Positions 23,717 through 36,332 of a stretch of 64,000 bases of DNA are shown piece by piece. Each line of letters begins with the position of its first letter. The first letter of the stretch is position 1. The position numbers and the translations under genes are program-made. The notes under the pieces are model-generated. The model was given only the letters and a program-made list of their open reading frames with translations, did no database searches and was not told where the DNA came from. Source of the DNA: Prunus persica (taxonomy: Eukaryota > Streptophyta > Magnoliopsida > Rosales > Rosaceae); assembly GCF_000346465.2 (NCBI RefSeq), contig NC_034015.1, positions 21,452,462-21,516,461 of the forward strand, given 5' to 3'.

Positions 23717-26700
23717 ATGGCGACGGCTCCCTCGTCTATCCACCTTCTCCACCAAGATTTTCTATGCCCAAAATATCCTCGCCTTTATCACAATTATCAA
23801 TTCGGAACTCCTCGTCTCCGACGACGCCCCACTGGCACCGCCCGCCCGCCTTCCCGCTTTCCCTCTTTCGCCATTCGTGCAAGTTCAGTTGTTACCTTAC
23901 CGCCTGTACTGCTCTGCCTTATCTTTTCCCTGCACTCTAATTTCCGCTATTTGTTTTAATAAAAATTTTCATTTTAATATGAAAGTTCAAAATTTTAATG
24001 TTTAGGAATGGAAGTCGAGCACTGAGGAAAGTGAAAGCTCGGGTGTTGAGCTGTTAGCATGCCCAGTATGCTATGAACCGCTCATACGGAAAGGCCCTCC
24101 TGGTCTTAACCTGTGAGAAGTTTAATGATTCATCCCATTGAATAATATATAGCTTAAAGGCAAAGTCTTTCTTTTTTTTTTACTTAAAACTGCAGTTGTA
24201 GAAGTTTAATATTGTCTTGTGATTTGTAGGCAAGCAATATACAGGTCGGCTTTCAAGTGTAAGAAATGCGACAAGTCGTATTCAAGCAAAGACATTTACT
24301 TGGATCTTACTGTTATTGCCGGGTTGAAGGAGTACGTTGAAGTCAAACCAGCTGGGACCGAGTTATTCAGAAACCCTCTTGTTTCCTTCTTGTATGAAAG
24401 AGGCTGGCGCCAGAATTTTAACCGCAGTGGCTTCCCAGGTCTTGATGAAGAGGTATGTGTATAATGCATGTACTTTCTGGCTTGCTTGCTCAACTTGGTC
24501 TGCACAACATGCATGCCAATTTGGGTTTTGTTTACTTACCCACTACGGCTTTTTATGCATACAACAATAAGTGTATTAGTTACATGGTGTTTTTATATGC
24601 TACGCAGTTTAAAATGGCTCAGGACTACTTTAAATCCGCTGAAGGTGGTGTTCTGCTGGATGTAAGCTGTGGGAGTGGTTTGTTTTCCAGAAAGTTTGCC
24701 AAATCCGGGACCTATTCTGGAGTTGTCGCGCTTGATTTTTCTGAGAATATGCTTCGCCAGTGTTACGATTTTCTTAAAAAAGACCCTACTCTTTTAGCTA
24801 CGTAAGTTTGCCTGCTCTTCTGAATAATCAATGTTTATGGTCTTTAATGTCAAATGACATGTCTATCCTAAATTCCTAATGTACACATCATTGGAATAAA
24901 TGCAGTAATCTTGCTCTTGTGAGGGCAGATGTTTCTAGGCTTCCATTCCCTTCAGGTTCAGTCGGTGCTGTCCATGCTGGCGCAGCATTGCATTGCTGGC
25001 CCTCTCCTTCCAATGCTGTAAGTTTCAATTCCTCTGTTTTTCTCCTTCAAGTTGCTTGGCGCCCAGGATCTTATGTTTAGTCAGAGTTACCCGACTTGGA
25101 TGATTTAAGAATCAACATGATTTTGGATGAATATTAACAGAGTCTTCAATTTCTAAATCCTACCTCACTTGTTTTTCATTAACTTTGCCTTTCCTGGGTG
25201 CATCCCTATTCCCCAAAATAATTTTGTTATGTGCGCCAAACAAATCTGTTGGCTAGCTTTGCCTTTTATGGTATCGGAGATGCTAGTAGTGACTAGTGAG
25301 TAAACTCAGAGATGAATTGCATATTGTATTACACGTCACCTGCTATGTTGATAACTCACGAAAAAGTCATGGTGAAAGTGCCTTGTTATATCAACTGGGT
25401 GTATCGGAAAGCATATGGAGAATTAAGTTTTGAACAATTTGAAATTGCCTTGACTGGTAATTAGGAATATGAGATTAAATGCGGAATGGTGAGCAAAACT
25501 TATAGCTTCTTTAGGCAAGCTGAATAAACACCATTGCCATTTCACCCATGGCTCCTTACAAGAGACCACAAGAAGTATGCATCTTCCGTGCCAGTGTTTT
25601 GTGAGAAATAAAGGTGATATCCTTTGAGAACTGCAGGAAGTTATCCTTTGAGAACTGCAGGAAGTTAGAAAATTGGAAATTACTCTACTTATGACCTTGA
25701 GAATTTTCTTCTTTTCTTTCATGCAATCACTCACGTCTGAATCTTCAACTTGGGTTTGGACACCTCAAGAGCATATTCCAATTTTGAATTTTATTACAAA
25801 ACCCTTGGTGGCCAATGGTAGGTAGGTAATTTCTTGGAGTGTTTCTGTTTGGGACTGGGGACTTACCTTTCAGGAGATTAGTCGAGTGTCCTTACATCAT
25901 CAAGAACCTTGTCAACAAGGAAGAGAGAGGGCTGCTAGTGATTAAAGAACCTGGCAATCATAGCTCTACTATAAGTGGGGTCAATTGGAATCAGAAATCA
26001 GCAACCTTTTAGGTAAAAGAGTTCTGAGTACAACCTTTCTATTGATGCATAAGCTATAGTAACATGAACGCTCATGGATAGCCCATGAGGTAGTTACAGA
26101 GTTGGTTCCTGTGGAATATACTGCAATTTATAATAGAACGTAACTCCACAAATGCTGGTGTGCTGGTCTGTGGCTCCTACTTTAGATATATCTTTCTTAG
26201 TGAAATTTTTCGAAGGAATTAGCTCTCAGGTGGTTTGCTGTTAGCAAGTAGATATATTAATCCCCTCTCTGGTGGACATTACTCAAAAAAAAAAGAAAAA
26301 AAAAGAAGCCATCCCGTGAGTATACATGACCCCAAAAAAACGATTCCTTCCAGAAAAAAAGTTATTCTTACCTTCCTGTACCCCCTCCCATCCCTGGAAT
26401 AATTGAAAAGAGTTATCTCCAGTCACCAACATTGGCATTTGAGTCTTTTCTTAAGGTGATGGAAGGCAGAAGAGGGAAAGTAGCTCTATTTACAATTACA
26501 AAAAAAGAATTCAGCCACAGCCTTTTCCACAGTTACAGAAGAGAAGCCTTTGCGCTTTGAATTCTATTTGCATCTGAACTTCATGAACCGTCGAATCTTG
26601 TTATATTTTCAGTTTTACTGTAGATATGTGTATGGATGCAACAAAGTTGCTTTTAACTAACGCATTTCCAACCCATTTCTCATATAATTCTCAGATTGCT

Positions 26701-27631
26701 GAAATAAGTCGTATATTACGAACTGGTGGCATCTTTGTCGGAACCACTTTCCTGCGGTATACTTCATCTACTCCCTGGATATTGAGGCCACTCAGAGAGG
26801 TAACACTTCTTACTTATTCAAAAAATTAACAAATGTGATCAATGATAGATGTGATTCCTCCTTGGTGGGTTAATAATTTCGACCACGGTTTGTTTTCTTA
26901 AATGAAAATAAACAACTTTGTATTCATCTCTGAGTGGATAAATGTGCGTACGCTGACTTTGTAAATGTTGATTTACTCTGAGGAGCTCTAATATGAAGCA
27001 TTTATCCAAACTAGGAGTTGGTTTGTCTAAGAACTTTTTATTTCAACTTATGAATTTCCCATTAAGTAGATGTCAACCAACTTATCTCTGATTTATAGTA
27101 CTCATGTATTGAAACACTAAAACTTATTTATGTTATGAAGTTATAGTTGTTCTATAGGGTTCAGACCTGTCAATTTTCCTGCTCATGCTAATGTTATTAT
27201 GATACTTGTTTATCTATATATGCTAGTGATAGAATGTGTGTTCAAAAGAACGATTGTGTAACATCCACATTCATTTTCGTATTCTGCATAAATTGCACAT
27301 GAATTCTGTAAAGTGATTCAAACAGTTGAATTTTCGTTAGTCGGGACTCATTAGCTGTAGCTAGCTAGGATCTGTTTAAGGGTGGCTCCCCATCGAAACT
27401 GTTTTTACAGTCATTGGGACATGGGTTTTATTAAAAATATGTGACTGACTTGGTTATAAACTTTAATAAGTATTGATTTTAAGTTGTAAATTTATGTGGC
27501 AGAGGGCTCTGCAGAACTATAGCTATTTAACGGAAGAAGAGATTGAGGACTTGTGTACATCATCTGGTCTCATCAACTACTCAAGCAAAGTTCAGCAATC
27601 TTTCATCATGTTTTCTGCTCAGAAACCTTGA
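23717..27631 (+). CDS. Chloroplast SAM-dependent methyltransferase, At1g78140-like
   Basis: Seven exons: 23717-23887, 24006-24112, 24230-24452, 24608-24801, 24906-25017, 26695-26799 and 27503-27631, 346 residues. Start chosen at MATAPSSIHL because it opens a Ser/Arg/Pro-rich, acid-poor transit peptide (~55 residues). Next come two Cys pairs, ACPVC and KCKKC, a small zinc-like module. The class I methyltransferase fold has motif I GGVLLDVSCGSGLFSR, acidic VVALDFSENML, motif II-like LALVRADVSRLPFPSGSVGA and motif III ISRILRTGGIFVGTTFLR. Homologs At1g78140 and At2g41040 are plastid proteins found in plastoglobules; the substrate is unknown. Intron 5 is 1.68 kb and contains a 24-bp direct repeat and poly-A stretches, so it may have gained inserted DNA. 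The exon 1 donor (TCA|GTTGTT) is weak but is the only one that keeps frame. Confidence 0.9.
25619..25666. repeat. 24-bp tandem direct repeat, two identical copies
   Basis: ATCCTTTGAGAACTGCAGGA plus AGTT occurs twice in a row inside intron 5 of the methyltransferase gene. Confidence 0.95.
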
Positions 27632-27699
27632 GACTAGGTTTGAGCCATTTGAATATAATTTCTCCGTACATGGATTTATCACATTTCTTGTTGATTTGT

Positions 27700-30600
27700 T
27701 GTATAGTGTATTTATATAATTGTATAGACATTTAAAAAGAAGAATACAGAACCTGAAAAGGTGGATAATCTGGGGAAGATGTAAAGTATTGATTATTAAT
27801 AAGAAGTAGTATTTTATTAACTGTATAAAGAATGATAGTAGTGCTTAACATTATCAGGGACTCAATTAGTGGTTACTGATTAGTATTGACAGATTAACAG
27901 CCATTTCAATCTTCATTAGGCGAAGTTGATTATGGCATAAAAGATAACATAAGAAGAACAAATAAAATATGCGTGAACAAGAAGAGGAAGAAGAGGAAGT
28001 CGAGGACTGCTGTTTTTAGATAATCAGAAGGTTTGTGTTCATGACAAGGTTTCAGTTAAGAATTTGAATCTTGCGAGCACGATGGGAAACTAGAACTACC
28101 ACATGAAGGTTTAGGCGTAGGCTTGGAGTCACATGATCTTGACTCTTGAGCATAGTTAGTCTTTAATCTTTGGAAAAAAGGTTCTACATGTGACCTGACC
28201 TAAACTTTAAAAATGAGGGCATGCATTATGCATATTATATAATAGGGCATGGTGAAGTGGCTAGGTTAATAAAGAAAGAAAACCCTTTTTGACAAAGCAA
28301 AATGGAACCAACTGAGACCACACAGAGGCCTGTGGCCACAGCAGGAAGATCCCCTCGTGCGGCTCATCCGCTGACCCAGCCCTCCCCCTATTTCTTCTTC
28401 TAACCACATCATCATCTCTGTAGAATCTGTTCACTTCTGGATCTTTGACCGTTGACCAACACTCCACACAACTTGAAGCCTTGACTTGAATGATAAAAGG
28501 AGGAGGAAATGGTCAGTCCCAAGACACACTTAAGCTTCTCGTTTTGGGCATTGCCAGTTTGTTTGAAAGCCAGGCCTTTGGATCCCATTGCACGTGAGCT
28601 TCTTGCTTACTATAACACCTTTCTGCTTTTCATGGCACGTGGGGTTGGCCATCCTCTTTCTCTTCTCTGATTCTATTTGTTCTGTGAGCTTAATTTCTTT
28701 CTTCCTTTCAGTTTGGCTCTAGGGATATTTGCTAGTTATGTCGTTTCATCAAGGATACACGTGCACAGTATATTTCATTTCATGGTAGACATATGTGAAA
28801 CTTTTATCATGATTCTGTTTTATTTTAGCAGTTTCTATAAATAAATAAATAAAACTACTTTTAGATTTTTCTTTGAGATTAATCTTCAAAAAGTTTTGCT
28901 CATCAACCAACCGTTAACATACCTTCAATGCTCGCTTAAGAAGAGGGGAAAAGAAAACAGAAAAAGACACTCAAACCACCTCAAAATGTTTTTCTTTTAT
29001 CTTTTTATAAAAATGGAAAAGATAAAATATTTGATAATATCTTCACAAAATGATTATAAGTTTGCTTAGGTCTAGCTCCAAGAGCTGAACTCTCTAAAGA
29101 AGATTAATTTAAATGTATATAAGGGCTTTGCTAGCTTTAATCTTCTAGGCATGCATTGACAACCGTTGATTAATATGATAAAAATGTATGATAGCATTAA
29201 TCATGAGTTCTTGACAACCGTCGGTTGTAATATGATAAAAGATTTGTGATGTGGAATGCTCTGATGAACAACAATCACATAAGGTGGAAGCTCGAAATTG
29301 AATGGTAGACCTGAAGGAAGGGTATAAAGGGAATGATACAAGACTCTTTGGCATTGCAAACCCCAAGGTAACTCTTGGTTGGAGCTTAGAGGCACAATAA
29401 GCAAGGTCTTCCTCAAAATTAGCACACTGGAGCCTCTAATTAATTAGGTCATTAGTTTCCCTAACTAGTGCTCAATGAGTTGTGCTTGTCTGTCAAATGT
29501 TTGTTGCAAAACCACATTATTGTTAAAGCAGGACTTGTGATTAGTGGATTAGTGGAGTGGTTGATTGATTGTTGACATGTTTTATTCCCTAAAAACCGGG
29601 TTTCTTTCTTTCTTTCTTTCTTGTACGTGTCTTTGTTTTGACTCTGTTAGTAGATTAGGCATGCTGCCATGGTTGTATTGTATTGGCCAGGTGCAAGGCA
29701 TTCTAAACCAACACCATTATGGCCTCAGTTGGCAGGACATCCTTTACCAATTGCCTTTCTCTGTTTATTTCCTAAGACTCAAACTGCTACTTCAACCTTG
29801 CTACCACCTGAGTCACATGAGTCACAGTTGAGGTATCAAAAAAAAAACCAATGAATGGACAGCTTCAAGTTTTTGTTGTTGTTTTTGTTTTTGGCATACT
29901 AATATTCCCAAACCCAGATTTTTTAATCTTTCAAATTTCATTAAATTTGTCTCTCTCATTTTCTGAGCAATTTAATAGGGCCTTGGAAGAAGAAGAATAA
30001 ACAAAGCACCTTGACATACTCAATACACCTAAACAATAAGGAGATACTATATAATATGTTTGAAAGTATACTAGCCAGCCAGGACCCTTGAGGTGCTCTT
30101 CCCTGGTCTCAAAAATGAAGCAATCAGACGGTCAGATTTGCAGGTATACATCTTAGATGTGCATCCATAGATTGCAAGATTAAGCTCTACTTATTCTTAC
30201 TGATATGGTGCTCTTGCACCAAATTCTTATAAGTTAATGTATCTGATAGATTCTCTTAAACCAGTTGGAGCTTTTAACATTTCAATTTTTTGTGACAAGA
30301 CATAGTTGATAGGTATTACTATTGCCTTTGTGTATTTTTAATGCAGCTCAGCACCCTTCTTCTCGACCATGCTTTTTTTTTTCTTTTTTTTTTAACGAGA
30401 AAAAAGTTTAGGGGGAGATTGGCTACTCTCAATCTCTACCATGCTTTCATTGTTGCTGTATATGCTCTAATTACTTAGCTTTGAAGTGATGGAAATTATA
30501 CGAATGACATCAAAAGCATCAGGCAAGAAAAAGGGATGCAGAGGAATACAATATACATTTAGAAAGAAAATCTACATTTTTTATGAATGAGGAAAAAAAG

Positions 30601-31057
30601 AAGATTAAGTTAGCCGACTTATTGGGATATGCATCTTTAAGTTGGATCTAACTTGAGCTTTTTTGTAATTTCTTTGAATGACAACTAAGTGGAACGCAAG
30701 AATGGACCAATTGAACTATTATCAAGCTGGTGTTATCTATCTATGTAAATATCTGTCATCTTTTTGTTCTGTTTCTCATTTCAAAGTCTACAACAAGTGG
30801 CTGGTTCCTTCCATCCAACTGATTTCACCAATTCTAAGAGATGAGAATCAATGAAAGAAAAGGTATTAAAAAAACACTTCGAAAATAAAAATTTTGAGGC
30901 AGAGAGGCAGCTCCTTCAAGAAGAGCTTGGTTAGTTTAGCATTAGAGCTCTTCAGCCAAGGAGATGAGCAAGAATAGTTTATTGGGGTTTTAGAGAATGG
31001 GAGACACGGAAACAGCCTCCACGTTCCCCTCATATCTTACTTCCTTTATTTATTGCT

Positions 31058-31103
<46 letters not shown>

Positions 31104-31200
31104 GTTACAAGCCTCCTATTGACAAAATGTTGTGTCCCTCCCCAAGGAATAAATATATACCCCTTTCCTCTCTTGTGAAGCTCCATAAATACTCTTATCT
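27700..31200. other. Intergenic, PLATZ upstream region, no gene seen
   Basis: About 3.5 kb between the methyltransferase and PLATZ. It holds a partly repeated motif (TTGACAACCGT...TAATATGATAAAA near 29157 and 29213) and CT microsatellites near 31065-31100 and 31212-31245. Open frames on the minus strand at 29145-29425 have no recognisable domain. Confidence 0.5.
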
Positions 31201-31211
31201 CCATTCCTAAG

Positions 31212-31246
<35 letters not shown>

Positions 31247-31312
31247 TCTGTTTACACCACTGTCTTGATAACAGCTCAAGGAGGGCTCTCTCTTTCAAGT
31301 GTTTATGTGATC

Positions 31313-32570
31313 ATGGTTTGTCTCTGTCCACTCTCTGTCTCTCTATGGCATAATTCTTCTTGTCTTTTTGGTTCATATATATAATCACTGAGCAAATTTT
31401 GTTGCTTTAATAGGGAATTCAGAAGCCTGCGTGGTTGGAAGCCCTCTATACTCAGAAGTTCTTTGCCGGTTGCTCCTATCATGAAACCGCTAAAAAGAAT
31501 GAAAAGAATATCTGTTGCTTGGATTGTTGCATCAGTATATGCCCCCATTGTCTGCCATCCCATCGTTTTCATAAGCTCCTTCAAATTCGTCGTTATGTAT
31601 ACCATGATGTTGTCCGATTGGAAGATCTTCAAAAGCTCATAGACTGTAAGAATGTTCAGGTTGGTGCCCTATAATCATCAAAGCTAGGTTAATTAACCAT
31701 CTCCATCAGTTTGTATATAATATATTACTGTACTGTTTTTGACAATTTAAGTCTTTGATTCTTGTTTAGGCATATACAATCAATAGTGCCAAAGTGGTGT
31801 TCATCAAGAAAAGACCTCAGAACAGGCAATTCAAGGGTTCTGGAAACAACTGCACTTCCTGTGACAGAAGTCTTCAAGAACCTTATATCCATTGCTCTCT
31901 CGGATGCAAGGTAATCAACTTGACTTACTTTTGAGTGGTGGCTTTGTTCCATTCCATGCATGCAGCTGAATTACTAATAGGTTTTTAATTATCCATGATC
32001 ATGATCAGTAATGAAAATATCCCAATATGATTGATTGCATTTCTGTTATTTTATGCAACAACAGGCAACATAATATCACTGAATTCTACTAGTTCATATG
32101 CTTGCTTAAGAGAGAAAGAGATAGAGGCATATATGAAAGGCTTTAACTAAAACTGAACAGTATTTGGAATGATGAATGTTAATCAGGTGGACTATCTCCT
32201 TAAATTGAACAAGGACCTCTCTCCTTTCCTAAAGAAATGCAACTCTCTTCAACTCAGTCCTGACTTCTTGGTTCCTCTTTCTGATACCGGAGACGAGGAG
32301 ATGACGAGTGATCAGACCAACCCTCATTCTACAATTGTGGACTGCGATGACCCGATGAGCTCATCATCATCCGGGTCATCAGGGTCCGAGAACATGAGCA
32401 TGAGCATGAACATGGGATACAGACATCATGAGATTGTCCGGAAGAAGAGAAGTGGACTGAATTATGCTTCATTGTGCGGAAGATCAGCTCATAAAGTTTC
32501 AGACGAGGACATGGCCTCGAGCATGATCAGTAGGAGAAAACGCATTCCTCATAGATCTCCTCTGTGTTAG
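31313..32570 (+). CDS. PLATZ zinc-binding transcription factor
   Basis: Four coding exons: 31313-31315 (ATG only), 31414-31659, 31770-31910 and 32187-32570, 257 residues. The first intron falls between the start codon and GIQKPAWLEALYTQKFF, giving MGIQKPAWLEALY as in other PLATZ proteins. The domain follows: GCSYHETAKKNEKN, CCLDCCISICPHCLPSHRFH, QIRRYVYHDVVRLEDLQKL, then NCTSCDRSLQEPYIHCSLGC, supplying the Cys/His zinc ligands. The C-terminal half is low in structure: an acidic/Ser block (DDPMSSSSSGSSGSE) and a basic tail (RKKRSGLNY, SRRKRIPHRSP) with likely nuclear signals. PLATZ proteins are plant-specific, bind A/T-rich DNA and mostly repress or tune RNA polymerase III/II genes in growth and stress. 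CT-rich leader sequence precedes the start. Confidence 0.93.
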
Positions 32571-32589
32571 CAACAAAAAAAAAAAAAAA

Positions 32590-35500
32590 AGAAGAAAAAA
32601 ACCACAAAACTTAAACTTACTATTTTGTCACTACAATTTTCAATTTAATTGACTGAACTGAACCATTCAAATGCTTTGATTAATTAATTCATTACTTTAG
32701 CTCTCTCTGTCTCTCTCGAATTTGAAGTTTAATTTTGTTAATTAATCACTTGGTCGGGGTGTTTTGTCTTAATGTGATCACGTGGTTCCCAGTTCCAAGT
32801 TATATTGTTTTGTACATTTTTTATATAACTCTTTTAACTCATACTATATTTATGTTGAGGGATTTCTCAAATAATTTTATTTGAGAGACACTATTTAGGG
32901 TTCTTTATGATTTTTTTTCAACGATCTAAACTATCTATTTTTTAAGTTTACATTCATAAATCATCCTTGCAAAAATTAGACAAATCGGAAACAGTTTCGA
33001 CATCCAACTGTGTTCTATAAAATTATTAAACACAGTGCTTTAAGTACTAAAATTTTAATATTTCAATTAAGTGGTCAAAATGATATTGAATTCAAATGAT
33101 TTTTTATAGAGATGATCTTTGAATGTATATCTACAAAATAGACGGTTTAAATTAGTGAAATATAATACATAATGGATCATATAAGAATATCCCTCAAATA
33201 AACTTATTTGAAAAACTCCTCAACTAAAACTTCATGTATTTATATATATAGCCTGATTACTAATATCATCATTGATTCGAGTACTCGTGAAATTGATGGA
33301 GCTCTTCTTCTTCTCGTGATCATATTCAATGTCTTTTTAAGCTGGTTCGCATGTTCATGTTACATGCTAATGGTACAACAACTCTTATAATAAATATGTC
33401 TACAATTAAGTATATACTTAAACAATTTTTTATTTATTTACGGGTAATGTTAATTACAAACCGAAAGGGACTTCCTTTGACTTTGACTGCAAAATGACAC
33501 AAAATATTGTACATGTGTGTGCGTGTCTCTGTGAGAGAGAGAGAGAGAGAGTTTAATTAATTTTGACCAGTCAAACCTTCCAGGCTTAGCAGTCATAACA
33601 ACTGGTTAAACCTTGGCATTACTATCTGTAACAAAGCTTAGTCAAAACCTAGTCATACAATATTTTGTAGCACTATTGTATTATATCAATGTTTTAAACT
33701 AATCTTGCAATTAACTAGATACATTACTTAATGATAAAAATAAATAATTCACCTAAATTGTTATTAAAATATTTTCCTAATAAAGCCTTAATATCTAATA
33801 TTATATGATTGATAGAAATAATATTAACCTTGAGTTTTTTTTAACTTTCTACTTGGTTTTTGTTTTTTTGTTTTTTTTTTTTTGCCGTCTTATTTTATTA
33901 ACTTTTTTGGTTTGTTTGAGTGACATATGCTTTTGGATTGATTTGAACCCCATGTTCTTACACTCATTTAGGGCCTATATATATTAGGCCTTATTAATGT
34001 TTAGCCCAAGAAGTATGGGCAAGGAGACCCTTGTGATTTTTTGTCAGCAAAGCCGAAAACAACTTTTCGTTAGTTTTTGTTTATCTCTAGAGCTATCAAT
34101 ATAAAAGATGAAGAACGCGATTGATAAAGAGACCTAACTTGTTCATCAATTCATTTTTTTTCTTTCATTTCTGTAAGTCCCTGAAAAAAGTAGACTTCTT
34201 TGTTCATATTCAAATGATGATTAGTGTAAGACTCAACGCTTTTAACTGATTTTTTTACTTGTTTTCATGACTCTATATATTAACCCTAATTTGCTCCCTC
34301 ATGAAAGGTCATGGGTTCAAATCCTAACATCTATGTAATGTATGTGAATTAGTATATTATCGCATTTCTCAATAAAAAAGAGTCCTAAACAAAAAAACCC
34401 TAATTCGCACCCAACAATCTCCAAAAGGGGACCTAAAGAAACTGAATGACAATATGGGATCCAAAAATACCAAGGAAAAAAAGCAAAGTGAATATGCCTG
34501 AAAAGTGAAAGCATCGCCATCATGATCATGATCGTGTTTATGACTAGGATTTTGAAATGACTCCAAATTCTGAGAACCTGGTTGCAGACTGCAGTGAGTG
34601 ATATTTGCTTCTCTCACACTGTCACACAGACTCAGTCTCTCTCCTCCACTTTTTTGTTTCTCCTTGACACTTCCCATAAAGAAGCAAAAAACACAGTTAT
34701 GGTCCAAATTGAAAAGCAGTTGATTTTAAATAGAAATTAGCCTAATTAAGTGGTTTAGATTGGCAGGAACCTAAAACAAGCCATTAATAATATGTCCAAA
34801 ATAATTGGACAGTGATTGAGTATGCACTAGCTAGTAGCTACCTACTCCGAGTAAAGCTTTATGCAGAATCAATGCACATGTACAAAGTGTAGGAGCAATA
34901 ACTAATTAACTAGTATATTAATATTTAACCCTTTCCGGTATTCTTTCTTCTCCTTCATTCGAGAAGAATAAAATCTTCTGAGTTGTCAGTTACTGATTAA
35001 GCTAGTTGCTCCATTTGCTCTTCAAATCCAAAGGAAACTATATTTATATGAATATGAGTGCCTAACCCTAAGCCCTGCTATCATTTTCTAATGTTTATGT
35101 CATTTTCTAGTCTACACACTCTTCTGTCGGATTGGATGTTTTGTCTTTCACCCCCGACTCCCTCCACCACTACTTTCAATCTCAAATCATTTCTCATCGA
35201 ATATGCGACATGCCATATTGGACGCCTGAGAAAACAACCTACAACCATATGCATATAACTTTCTTTGTATGTCGAAACGAAGACATCTATCATTGCAATT
35301 TGCATGCATGCATGTGACATGTTGCATGCAAAATAAAAACTCAAAACCATTGGAACTTACTTGGAGGTGGGAATACAGCGGAACGTAAGCCTAGAGACTT
35401 CTCACGCACACGACCACCACCACTCATTTTTGAGTAGTAATTTCTTATTACTTAGCAAAGCTATAGCTTAATTTAAAGTAATTTCTGTTCCCATCAGTTA

Positions 35501-36160
35501 TATGTTCTTAGCTACAAGATTGTCATTGCTATAAATATACATTTCTGCTAATCCTCAAGGAAATATTTTGTGGTCAATTATGTACGTATTGAATTTGTGT
35601 GTGTATATATATAGCGAGAGAGAAACGGATTTTGATCTTATCCATCATGCTCGTATAATTAATTAAGAAGTCAATTAAAACGATTAAAATCTTCTAAATT
35701 TCACAAAACAAACCTATAAATTAAACAAGAATAACACGTTTGTATGAATCTTTATTTACTAGCTAAATAAATACAAACTTATTGCATCGTTGTAATCTAC
35801 GATTTCCAGCTAAATAATATTTGTTTTGTCAATAGTCATTTTACTTTAAAACCTTCCTTTATCATTCTTTTGAGAATTTCTATCTACATAATTTTAACCC
35901 TTAAATTTTGACGGATCAGATTACTCTTCCATTTTGAGTATAAACACGTGAGCCGTTGGATTTGTTTGTATGTCATACCGATTCATAACTTGGATAAGTA
36001 TTAGTTTAATCCTCTTTTTGGTATCTTTTTATTTTTGTTTAAACCCAAATGTCTTAGTACCAAAAAACAAATAAATCAAATATCTTAGCTTAAAAATAAT
36101 AGTAAAATAATTTCTCAGTGTCTATTTATCTCTGCTTCTCTGCCCACAAGTTCGTGTGCA
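32590..36160. other. Intergenic, no gene supported
   Basis: Contains one MITE (32854-33224) and AT-rich sequence. A minus-strand open frame (34369-34707) with an internal MGSVKEKQKSGGERLSLCDS start looks weakly coding but has no domain or clear partner exon. Confidence 0.5.
32854..33224. mobile_element. MITE with imperfect terminal inverted repeats
   Basis: Left end GTTGAGGGATTTCTCAAATA is mirrored at the right end by TATTTGAAAAACTCCTCAAC (about three mismatches over 20), and similarity continues as TTTATTTGAG / CTCAAATAAA. About 371 bp, AT-rich, no coding frame. The duplicated target is not clear. Confidence 0.7.
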
Positions 36161-36170
36161 GGTATGAATG

Positions 36171-36178
36171 TATAAATA
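36171..36178 (+). promoter_or_regulatory. Candidate TATA box of copy B
   Basis: TATAAATA 155 bases upstream of the ATG at 36333, followed by a GC-richer leader. Confidence 0.5.
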
Positions 36179-36332
36179 ACCCCACCTCGCACAAGTTGTA
36201 GGCGGGTCCTTGTCTCTCCCCCGCCCGCGAGCTCTGCCTCAAAAACCAGAGGTTGAGGAAATTCTCGGACGTAGACGCGTACACAACAACAGGAAGAAGC
36301 ATTACTAATATAACCCAAAAACCAAAAACAAA

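Noticed and set aside
29145..29425. Two overlapping minus-strand frames upstream of PLATZ
   Set aside because: No family recognised; no hairpin or miRNA sequence that I know was found here.
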